The notes below the pieces were generated by a model. That model searched no databases. It was not told the DNA's origin and saw only the letters and a program-made list of their open reading frames with translations. 64,000 nt of DNA, taken from assembly GCF_963082655.1 (NCBI RefSeq), contig NC_081553.1:59355571-59419570 (forward strand). Direction: 5' to 3'. How positions within the stretch are numbered: position 1 is the first letter of the stretch; every line of letters begins with the position of its first letter. The position numbers were made by a program, and so were the translations under genes. Positions 22,001 to 34,000 of this stretch are shown piece by piece. Source of the stretch: Stomoxys calcitrans (taxonomy: Eukaryota; Arthropoda; Insecta; Diptera; Muscidae).

Positions 22001-25000
22001 CGAGGATCGCCACCTCCACATGAAAATGTGGCTACAACAACAACAACAGGCCGAATATCAATTACAAAGGAGCACCATTAAATATTGCCATCATAAAAAC
22101 TAATCCTCTTAAGTAAAGTTTTTTTTTTGATAAACAATACTATACCACTATTCCTGATAAAACCGATTGGAACTACGATATCCCTGGTAACAGAAGTTAC
22201 ATAGACTTCTATACGGATGGTTCCAAACTAAACGCCCAAAGTTGGGCTTTGGCGTGTACTCTAGAAATCTAGAAGTGGTCATATCGAAAAGGTTACCCGA
22301 CCACGGCAGTGAGTATCAAGCGGAGATCCTTGGAACTAAGGAAGTGGTGGAATGGCTAAGATATAATGCCATTACGACGATTGGCATACCAGGCAGCCAT
22401 TAAATACCTGGAGAACGTTTTTCTGAACACAAAAACCGCTCTCGACTGTCGCAGATCTCTCAACGAGATGGCTGAACAGTTCAAAATTCACCTGTTCTGG
22501 GTGTCGGGTGATATAGATATCCCAGGGAATTGTAAAGCGGACGAGCTTGCAAGACTAGGAACTATTCTACACATTCCAGAGATACTGGAATCTTTGGGTA
22601 TGCCTCTAGCGACATGTAAGCTATGTTTTCAGGACCAGACCCGAAGGACAACGAATTGCCCAAAAAGTAATTGCTGATTTTTCATATAGTCGGCGTTGAC
22701 AAATTTTAAGCAAATTTTAAGCATTAATCGAATTGGATCGTCATGTAACTGAGCGTGAGATAGGAGAGAAGTTAAACATGCCAAAATCAACCGTTCATTA
22801 TCACATAAAAAGTCTTGGACTGGTGAAAAAAATTGATATTTGGGTACCACATGTATTGAAAGAAATTTATTTAACAAACCGAATCAACGCTTGTGATATG
22901 CACCTTAAACGTAATGAATTCGATCCGTTTTTAAAACGAATCATAACTGGAGATGGAAATGGATTGTTTACAACAACGTTAGTCAAAAACGATCATGGTC
23001 CAAGCATGGTGAACCAGCTCAAACCACTTCAAAGGCTGATATCCACCAAAAGAAGGTTATGCTGTCTGTTTGGTGGGATTGGAAGGGTGTGGTATATTTT
23101 GAGCTGCTTCTAAGGAACCAAACGATTAATTCGGATGTTTACTGTCAACAATTGGACAAATTGAATACAGCCATCAAGGAGAAGCGACCAGAATTGGTCA
23201 ATCGTAAAGGTGTCATATTCCACCAGGACAACGCTAGACCGCACACATCTTTGGTCACTCGCCAAAAACTGAGTGAGCTTGGCTGGGAACTTTTGATGCA
23301 TCCACCATATAGCCCTGACCTTGCACCTTCAGACTACCATTTATTTCGATCTTTGCAGAACTCCTTAAATGGTAAAACTTTCGGCAATGATGAGGCTATA
23401 AAATCGTACTTGGTTCAGTTTTTTGCAGATAAAGGCCAGAAGTTCTATGAGCGTGGAATACTAAATTTGCCAGAAAGATGGAAAAAGGTTATCGAAAAAA
23501 ATGTATTTGATTAAAGTTCATTCTAAGTTTTATTAAAAATGCATTTACTTTCTTTTAAAAAATCCGCAATTACTTTTTAGGCAACCATAGATGTGAGCAT
23601 TCGAAAACTATGTGGCCTAATCCAGACTTGAAGAGGTCTACTGCTTTGCTGTCATTGGCTTGAACAGACGCCTCAGTCATTGTGTCCGTCATGACAAGTC
23701 ACTGTCTAATGACGGACTGAAGGTTGCCAGCAAGGACTTTTGCAGAAGCTGTGAGGACATTAAAGAAGAAGACACTATAGAACACCTTCTGTGTGTGTGT
23801 CCCGCACTAGCAGTCAGAAAGAGTTCCACTTTAGGTTCTAATTTCTTTAGCGGATGTGTTTGTTGTCATTGGCTAGAACAGACGTCTCAGTCATTGTGTT
23901 CGTCTCATTTCTTTGAGAACCTGTCTAGATTTAACGGATGTAAACATTCGTTATTGAGCTTTTTAAAGCGATCTGGATGGTTCAACGGTAGGAACTAGAT
24001 GAGATCTGCCTTGTTCTGTTCCTGGGGTATCACAATGGACGAAAACGTCTAATTGAGTCTGATGGCAGACTGCCACTTAAACCTAAACTAACCTAAAGTA
24101 AAGTTTGGGCCGACCAAACTTACTGCCGAATTGACTTCTTATTGACCCACTATCGCTGTATATTCTTCCACAGCGAAATATAAGTGGTAATGAGCATTTG
24201 CATTTTAAGTTTGCTTCCGTCAATTCAGCCGTTTAGATCTGGTTATCTTTTTCTTTGCAAATAATGCCACAAAAGAAACAAGAATATTACAAACCTCAGC
24301 AAAGCAAACAATGTGGTTAAAATATAGGTGACCTCGTAATAACGAAAAACACTCCCTTTTGTGAAATGTGTAACAAAATTAAAGATAAATTAAGGCAACA
24401 ATTATCTCGTGTAGACACAACATTTTATCACTATCTCATATTCTTGCTAAACAAACAGTTTGTAATGGTTTCACCAACTTCCAACAGGAGGACATCCAAA
24501 ACAAAGAGAAACTTGTGACGCAAAAAAGTAAACACATAATTTCATCATCGTAATCGCCATCATCATGGAAAGGTGGTAGAGATGTTAAAACAAAGGTGCA
24601 CAGGTGTACTAAAATCCAAAAAGGTGGGAATGAATTTTTTGTAGCCGAATTTTGCAATGTGCAAAGGTCTCAAGTCAACTACTTCGCTAAAAACAATAGC
24701 TTTAAGATTTTATTGATTTCAACTGCAACAGTTGGAGTTCTCTTATTGCGCATAGCACAAGCAATTTGAAAGAAAATTTCATTTTACCTTGCTTTTTTGC
24801 ACAAACTAATGGGTGCTCCAAGGGGTTACAAAATCCAAAGTGGATAACTTTGAGCTTTTTTCAAAAATGTTATGCTATGTTATGTTCAAAGTCTCAACTC
24901 AACAATTCGAAGGCGTTGGTTCTTGTGTATAAATAGGGGTTTTATAAAGTTCTCCATATATGGTACTAGCCGAACCGGGCCCGCTCCGCTGAGCCTTCTT

Positions 25001-28000
25001 TAACTCTCAAATATCTTTTTAGGGTGGGGACACTTCGCCCTGAATGCGGATATCGAACTCGTGCCATTGCAGCCCATTACGCTGAACGCGTCGTTGGTCA
25101 TTTAAAAAGGTTTCGCACTGCGGGAAGCCGTTCGTACTCGGCTCTAAAAAAAGTCCCTTATCATTAAGTTTAAACTTTCTCTGTTCCTGGTGGTAATGTT
25201 CTTCCTAGGGTAATGTTCTCATTAGAGGAGGGATGGCACCTCAGACATTTCGACTGAAATATGGATATCAAATTCATGCTGCACATCCCTTTAATTTGAA
25301 CCCCATATTGCCAGGGCAGGTTAATATGAACCATTTGGAGGGTGTTTTGGGGCTGGGGCGGCCACCGGCACTTTGCTCTGAAAATAGATATCAAATTCGT
25401 TCTTTATTCTCAACGGAAATGAAGTTCAGCTTTGGGGGTGCTTTAGTAGGCGTACGACAAAACATTTGGCTCCAATGTTGGATATTAAATTCGTTTTCTA
25501 CTCTTGAATACCTTTCATTTGAGTCCCATATTGACATAATGACTCAAATAACCCATTTGACGTATCATTAAGAGGAAAAGCGCGGCCCGCTGGGTACTTG
25601 GACCCATATTTTAATACCACACTCGTTTTCTGATCTCCAATGCCTTTCGTTTGATATTGATATTATTGTGCTCATCGGACCACTTTCGGTTATGGGTGGC
25701 GTTTTTGGGGAAAGGGGGAGCGTCCGCGTCCACCTGATATCTCATAATTATATAGCTTATTTTTCCTTACAGACAAACGTACACAATCTATGAACATTTT
25801 AAGAAAATCGGTTCGGCCAAGTATCATATAGTCATAATGGGTCTAATGGGGTGGCGTGACCCTTTATACTTCGATTTGATTTGTATGCCAGATTCCCGAA
25901 TACCTTTTATTTGAGCCTCATATTGAAATGAACGTCCTATATGTCTGTTTGGAGGAGTTTTGGTGTTGGAGCGGCCCGATGGGTACTTCGACTCAAATTA
26001 TGATACCATATTCGTATTCTACTCTCCAATACCTTTCATTTGATTCCTATATTGTCCCGATCGGTCCATTTTTGATTTTGGGTTGTGTTTTTGACATAAG
26101 GGGGAGGGTCCGTTCCCCTTCCGATACCGAAAAATTATATAACCTATGTTTCCTTCCAGACCAACCTACACAGCATGCGAAAATTTCGAGGGACTCGGTT
26201 GTGCCGTTTTTTAGTCTATATTGTCCCGATCGGTCCACTTTTGATTTTGGGTTGTGTTTTTGGCATAAGAGGGAGGGTCTGTCCCCCTTCCGATACCGAA
26301 AAATTATATAACCTATGTTTCCTTCCAGACCAACCTACACAATATGCGAAAATTTCGAGAAAATCGGTTCAGCCGTTTTTTAGTCTATATGGAATAAAAC
26401 AAACCGAGTCCCATATATCCGTGATTGGCTAATGTGCCCATTTTGGGCGTTTTTGTGGGGGTGGGGTGACCCCCTATACTTCGACATGAATTTGTATGCC
26501 AGATTAGTTATCTACTCCCGCATACTTTTTATTTGATACACATATTATCCTTATCGGTCCACTTTTGATTTTGGGTGGTGTGTTTGGGGTAACGGTGGAG
26601 GGTCTGCTCCCTCCCGTTATCAATAAATTATAAAGCCTATTTCTACTTCCTGACCATATTTGTAATCTACTCCCGAATGCCTTTCATTTGAGTCCCATAT
26701 TGTCATGAACGTCAAAAAAACCTATTTTAAGGGGTTTTGGGGCTGGGGCGGCCCCCCAGGTACTTGGACCCAACTTTTATTATAATATTCGTACTCTACT
26801 CCTGAATACCTTTCATTTGAATCCCATATTGTCCCGATCGGTCCACTTTTATTTTTGGGTAGTACTTTTGGAGTAAGGGGGAGGGTTCGCCCCCCTCCCG
26901 ATATCAAAAAGTTATATAGCCTATGTTTCCTTCCAGACCAACCTACAAAATCTGTGAAAATTTCAAGGTAATCGGTTCAGCCGTTTTTGAGTCTATACGG
27001 AACAAACAAACAATCCGACAAACACAAATTAAATTTTATATATAAGAAGATTTTGGTCGTTGGATTTTCTTCTCTGACCCACTGTGCAATTTCAAAGAAA
27101 ATTTCACTTTTGCACTTACCCGATAATCATCTGGTTTGCCTAAGCTTAATTTATCACGTAATTGTTGTGGTGCTCCCGCCAAAAGCATATAGAATACATG
27201 ATAATTACGTTCCTCAGCACTCTGTGAACATATGCGGCTTTTCTCCAGCAAATAATGGGAAATATAACCACCGACCACCTGACATTTGGCATCGTAATGC
27301 ACTTCAATGAATTTGCCAAAGCGTGAGGAATTGTTATTGCGTGTGGTCTTGGCATTACCGAAGGCCTCCAATACAGGATTGGCTAGAAAAGAAGAAAGCA
27401 AACAAATTTGTCACTATGTAGGAACGAAAATTAGTAGTGAAGGTCATGCTCCACTAACCATCTAGGATTTTTTGCTCTATGGGTCCTGCACTGTCATGCG
27501 AATAACATAAATATTTCAGCAGATATTTTGTGGACTCTGTTTTGCCAGCTCCTGATTCGCCCGAAACAATTATCGATTGAGATGCTTTGTAGACACGCAT
27601 ATCGCGTATAGCCTTATCAGCTGAAAGGGGAAGGGAAAGAAGCATCAATAAAAGATTCTTTATGCTACTACAAATTTCTTTTCCTACCTATGGCAAATAC
27701 GTGGGGTGCCAATTCACCCAAGGAACGTCCATTGTATTTCTTTATAGTCGCAGGTGCATAGAGATCTGTAATTTCACGATACGGATTTATGGCTATTAAT
27801 ATATTGGCCACATATGTCTAAAAAGAAAGAAGAAGAAAACAAGGATTAAAGAGTTATCAAATAAAATATGAGTGGACTATTGAAAACTTACATAAATTTT
27901 GTCCTTGTAATAACGTGTTTTCAAATTATCCAGAAATGTGGCTTCATTTAGTAACATCAATTCGCCTAAAAGAAAAATGGAAAAATTTAACATTTTATAA

Positions 28001-31000
28001 AATTTTTTTACAATAAAAATTGGCTCTGAATTTGGATAGGCAAATATAACGGAACTAGCCGAGCTGTTCAGTATTCATAAGAATAAGTGCTAATTGTTTT
28101 TCCAATTCGACCGACGCACATTGGCATAGAACGAAAAAAATAATACACTAGTGCAAAATTGTGGACGAGATGATGTGCAATTTTTCCAGATCCTAGGTGA
28201 GCATTTTTTTGGCAGCCCCCTAAAGTTGGTCTCCTAGGTTTTTCGAAAATTGGTTTAAGCTGAGTTTGCTCCTGTTCCTTAATGGAATGTTCATGTTAAT
28301 TTTACTTTACTTTTATTGGCTATGACAGAACATTTGTTCCACTAGCCAAAAGTAGAATAGCGTTCCAAGTGCCTTGATCTTCTGTGCTCATTCTAAAATC
28401 TCTGACATCAAGTTTCGAGGTGTCTTCCATCACTTAATCTTTCCATAGGGCTTTTGGTCTTCCCGATTTGCGTGAACCACCGTGTTTGGCCTCTAAAGAC
28501 TTCTTTGGTGGAGCTTCTTCATCCATTCTGACAACATGACCTAGCCAACGCAGCCGTTGTATTGTATTTTGATGCGTGTAACTATGCTATCGTCGTCATA
28601 CAGCTCGTGGTTCATACGTCACCCATATTCTCCATTAAAGCAAACTGGTCCATATATTTTACGAAGAATCTTTTTCTCAAATACTCCAGGCACTGTCTCA
28701 TCTGCTTTCACAAGTACCCAAGCCTCAGAACCATATAACAACACGGGTAGTATCAGTGTCTTGTATAGTGTAATCTTCGTCTCTCGAGAGGTGGGCTTGT
28801 TTCTAAACTGCTTATTTAGTCCAAAGTAGCTTCTGTTTGCCAGTATTATTATTCGCTTTTTCTCAAAACTAGTGTCATTCTTTTCGGTTGCGGCGGTGCC
28901 GAGGTAGATAAAGTTACTGACTATCTCAAAGATATGGTTCACATCTTTCTCCATTTTCTTTATCAGCTCGGTTGTACAAGGCGTTTTGGGAGTTGAAACC
29001 AACCATGGACGGAACATTGCAATTGACGGAATTGCTATGGTCTTCGAGGAAAGACCAACGAAATAGTAGATTTTATGAGCGGGAAGAACATAATAGTTGC
29101 AGCGATCCTGGACACAAAGCTGACACGGCATGACTATGAGCACCGCGCAGTCTGATACCTTGAACTACGGTCTGTGTGGTGTTCATCGTTATCACCGAAA
29201 GTTCAGTTAAAAGCTACCGGGCGCCTCAAGGATGCGGATAGTGGAATGCTCCATATGGAGTAGCTGCAGCCGCAGTCGCGGAAAATCAGCGGTATCGAGT
29301 AGAAAGTCTCAGTGAGAGGCCGGATGGCGCCGGTTAAATACTGAGTGCCCATGATGCTCGATATGACAAGGCGAAGTAATGACACCTTTTAATAACCAAT
29401 GGCCATAATGTTCTCGCGGCGATGTCCTATGGACCGGAACGGACTTGTTCACCTATAAGAGTTTGACGAAGATCGCTAATAGAGATGTGCGCGTGAGTGA
29501 TTTTCCATTCACACGCTCAAGAGAAAAAAATGTTACTCGTTTACGCACTTCTTTTTTATGTCGACTCACGTTTACGCACGGTCACGAGACGAAAATTTAA
29601 CTCACGCACGACTCAGGAGATACTCACGTAACATTCATGACTCACGAGACAATCACGACTAACGAGGCAATCACGATTCACAAAAAAATCATGACTCCAG
29701 AGGCACTCACTTTGGCCTAGAACGAGATATAGTTCGATTTTGCCCATGAACTTTTCATTAAGGAGCAGGGGCAAACTTCTCATATACCAAAGAGTGCTGT
29801 CCGATTTAAGTTTAAGCTCAATGATAAGGTACTTCCTTTTCCAAGCCGAATATGAGCGGAGTGCCGCAGTGCAGTCGCTATTTGGAAAGAAGTTTTTACA
29901 CGGAATAGTACCTTACAAATGTCGCCAGATGCATTACGGCAGGCTTGGGATTTGTGGATCTAAAAAGATGGGTCAGCAGAGGAACTCCTCAAGGAGGTGT
30001 ACTGTCTCCTCTACTTTGGAATATAGCCATTAACAATATAAAGGGTGATTTTTTTGAGGTTAGGATTTTCATGCATTAGTATTTGACAGATCACGTGGGA
30101 TTTCAGACATGGTGTCAAAGAGAAAGATGCTCAGTATGCTTTGACATTTCATCATGAATAGACTTACTAACGAGCAACGCTTGCAAATCATTGAATTTTA
30201 TTACCAAAATCAGTGTTCGGTTCGAAATGTGTTCATTCACCGTAACGTTGCGTCCAACAGCATCTTTGAAAAAATACGGTCCAATGATTCCACCAGCGTA
30301 CAAACCACACCAAACAGTGCATTTTTCGGGATGCATGGGCAGTTCTTGAACGGCTTCTGGTTGCTCTTCACTCCAAATGCGGCAATTTTGCTTATTTACG
30401 TAGCCATTCAACCAGAAATGAGCCTCATCGCTGAACAAAATTTGTCGATAAAAAAGCGGATTTTCTGCCAACTTTTCTAGGGCCCATTCACTGAAAATGA
30501 TTTGCAAGCGTTGCTCGTTAGTAAGTCTATTCATGATGAAATGTCAAAGCATACTGAGCATCTTTCTCTTTGACACCATGTCTGAAATCCCACGTGATCT
30601 GTCAAATACTAATGCATGAAAATCCTAACCTCAAAAAAATCACCCTTTATTATTGTCTCTGGAAGAAAAAGGTGTAAAAGTGGTCGCGTATGCTGTGACG
30701 TGGTAATTGCGGTAGGGGAAAATTTCCCAGCACTCTAAGAGATATACTTCAGGAAGCTCTACGTGCAACAGCAAAGTGGGCTATCGAAAGAGGTCTAGGA
30801 ATTAATCCGTGCAAGAAGTAGTTATTTTCAGCAGGAGATACAAGTAGCCTACGGTGGAACCTGTCTCCTTGGGTGGAGGAAATGCTCCATTTACAGAAAG
30901 CGCAAAATACTTGGGTGTTTTGCTGGACAGAAAATTAAAATCAACATTTTAGAAAGGGCAAGAAAGGCAATCTTTGCCTTATATACCAGCAAAAGAGCCA

Positions 31001-34000
31001 TTGGCAAAAGTTGGGGGTTAAGACCGCGTGTCATGCATTGGGTATATTCCGCAGTTGTCAAACCTATAATGCTATATGGTGTTGTGGTCTGGTGGATGGC
31101 GTTTCAAAAGTCCACCCACTGCTAAATACCTAATCGGATCCAAAGGATGGCTTGTTTGTGCTTCACAACCGCACTGAGGACGACACCATCTGATGCACTG
31201 AATTTAATGCTACATCTTATGCCTCTGGACATTGTGGATACCCAATTGCAGCGATCACTGCCGTTAGGTTAAGGGAACTTCTCATTGGTAATGTGGCGGC
31301 TCCTGACACTGTGTTATCCTTGATATAATATCCAACGTTCCAGGCAGTGTGGATTACACCCTAGCTGAGCCTCTTTTTGATAAAAATTACTGTACCACTT
31401 TTCCTGGTAGAACCAATGGGAACTACGATATCCCTGGTAACAGAAGATCTATAAACTTCTACACGGATGGTTCCAAACTAAACGATCAGTTGGGCTTTTG
31501 GGTGTACTCTAAAAATCTTTCGATAAGGTTACCCAACCCCACCGCAGTAGGTATCAAGCGGAGATCCTTACAATTAAGGAATTGGTGGAATGGGTAAGAT
31601 ATAATGTCATTACGACGATTGGCATAAATATCTTCTCAGACAGCCATTAAATCCCTGGAGAACGTATTTCTGAACACAAAAACCGCCCTCCACTGTCGCA
31701 GATGACTGAACAGCTCAAAATTCACCTGTTCTGGGTGCCGGGCCACAGAGATATCCCAGGAAATTGTAAAGCGGACGAGCTTGCGAGACTAGGAACTACC
31801 CTACATATTCCAGGCATACTGGAATCTGTGGGTATGCCTCTGGCGACATGTAAGCAAAGTTTTCAGGACCAGGCCCGAAGGACAACGAATGATAGATGGT
31901 CACAAAGAGGGGGCTGTGAGCATTCCAAATCTATGTGGCCTAATCTACACTTGAAGAGGTCCACTGCTTTGCTGTCATTGGCTAGAACAGACGTCTCAGT
32001 CATTGAGATTGTCCGTCATGACAGGTTACTGTCTAATCGGAAATCATGCTAACAGACTGAAGGTCTAGCAACGACTATAGAACACCTTCTGTGTGTGTGT
32101 CCCGCACTAGCCGTTGGAAGGAGTTCCACGTTAGATTCTCATATCTTTGAGAACCTGTCTGATTTAGCGGATGTGAACATTCGCAAGTTATTGCGCTTTT
32201 TAAAGTGATCTGCATAGTTCAACGGTAGGAACTAGAAGGCATCTTCCTTCTTCTCTTCCTGTGGTATTAAAATGGACGAAAACATTTAAGTGCGTCTAAT
32301 AGCAGACTGCTACTTAAACCTAATCTCACCTAACCGACAAAAATTCAAACAAAGTTAAAATTTGTAGAAATTATCTACGAGATTCACATTGGGTAGTACA
32401 TTGAAAATAATATTAAATTTTCTGTAATTTAAAACTGTCGAAGTAAAATAGCATGCTTTAAAAAGAATTTCCTTTATCCCCTACTCCCAAACAAACGAAA
32501 TGCCGTGACCGTAACCAATATGGTTGGATTTGCATAAGCAATTCATGTTAGTTGGTAATGCTTTCTTCTATCTTTCGTTTCTTCCAGATCCTTATGACAA
32601 TAGTAAAAGTGGAGTAGTTTTGTTTGTGTTTTTCTTTTTAATCCTTAAACATATGCATGTATTGTATTATACCATCGCCTTGCTGAGATTGCCAAGATGC
32701 ATGATTTGCCCTGGAGTACAACTAAACTAAACCTTAGCAATGAATGTGCTACCAACTAGCATGGAACCAACGAAGCCAATGTAGAAGACAACCGCAATGC
32801 TTTGCACAATCGCCAAGTCAACTCAACTAAAGGAGGAAAAACGTGACAATTTAACAAAGAATATACAAAGAGGAAGAAGGAACAACAACAACAACCACAG
32901 CAACACTAATGAAATATCCATATAGCAAATTATTCATTAAGAATTCATTGACTTCTTTTTCCAGTCATGTCGGGGATCGCAGACACTGTAGACGGCAGCC
33001 AGCCAACCAGTCAGTTGTCAGACGTTAGCAAGTCGTCTGTCTGCCTGTCGTCTCTCTGCCTAGTTTTCACATTCAGGTTCCCAAAAAAGTGACTACTGCA
33101 AGAAATCAACAAAAATGGCTATAAACAAAAACGTGATCTACATAAACCTATTTTTATGATTTGATTTTTATTTTTTTTCAAAAAAAATTCATTTCTTTAA
33201 CAAAGATAAGCTCTTAGTCAGCCAGGCGGCTTAGTGGTAAACACACATGCTCACAGATCTTTAGCCTCATTCTTATAACTAAACATACACAGAACAAAAT
33301 TAGAAAAATCTTTAGTAAGAAAACAAAAAAAGAAAAGAAATTTGCGAGTGCAAGGCACAGCTGCCATCGGCACAGTCTTGGATTGACGGAACCCATCTGG
33401 AATATCATGTTACACGGATGGATCAAAGCTAAAGGACAGAGTGGACCTGGCGGTCTGCATTAAGAACCCAAGTACTGAGATCTGTTTTAGACTGCCTGAC
33501 CATAAAACGGTCCTGCAGGCGGAAGTCCGGGCGATCACGGAATATGTGAAGTGGTGTGGTGCTAACGCTAAAGGACGTCGAGTGTGAACATCTTTAAGGA
33601 CAGTAAAAAGGCCTTTAGGGCAATAACAACCAGGACGGCAAGGTCACGAACAGTCTTGCAGTGTAAGAAGCAGATTAACGCCTTCTCTGAGGATGGCAAA
33701 ATCCGTATTGTTTGGTTGCCGGGCCATAACGGAGTAAGGGGAAATAAAAGGGCAGACGATTTGGCGGTGAAGGCCAGAGGAATGCCGTCAATAAACTTGG
33801 TTAACCCAAAGCCTTATGGGTCGACGCAGTCCGAGCTAAGGGCATGTGCGACGAATGCGCATGCAACATTGTGGAACAGCGAAACGGTTGGTAGGACGGC
33901 GAAAATCCTATGGGGGATCCAGATTATGAGAAGACGAGACTATTTCTGAAAAGAAGTAAGAAGGAGGTCAGTATAGCTATTGGCATCATAACGGGACACA

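Larger units (their letters stand above)
22130..24095 (+). mobile_element. RNase H LINE, 3' half, interrupted by a mariner
   Basis: RNase H segments: [10 protein letters not shown] near 22205-22235 and [19 protein letters not shown] near 22480-22540. Similar to 31320-32335, where the same sequence is uninterrupted. The tail after the mariner (23588-24095) ends GACTGCCACTTAAACCTAA. Dead. Confidence 0.82.
18501..27119 (-). other. jar: jar intron 5, mostly mobile elements
   Basis: 8619 bp. Holds a 153-bp array element, three SINEs, LINE pieces, a mariner and a GC-rich repeat array reaching to within about 70 bp of coding exon 5. 18501-18769 and 24100-24955 show nothing recognisable. Confidence 0.85.
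29940..32335 (+). mobile_element. RNase H LINE interrupted by a DD41D fold-back element
   Basis: RT core [20 protein letters not shown] ends at 30038; the reading resumes after 30650 with VKVVAYA (YADD region). Then come [16 protein letters not shown] near 31455-31490, [20 protein letters not shown] near 31720-31785, and a Cys/His C-terminus (about 32080). Ends TGCTACTTAAACCTAATC. Stops and frameshifts throughout. It lies antisense to jar. Confidence 0.85.

Noticed and set aside
24436..24657. 73-codon minus-strand hydrophobic frame in intron 5
   Set aside because: No recognisable family, embedded in intronic AT-rich DNA without splice signals.
33221..33290. A-box-like GGCTTAGTGGTAA suggesting a tRNA
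   Set aside because: No B box or foldable T-arm follows.
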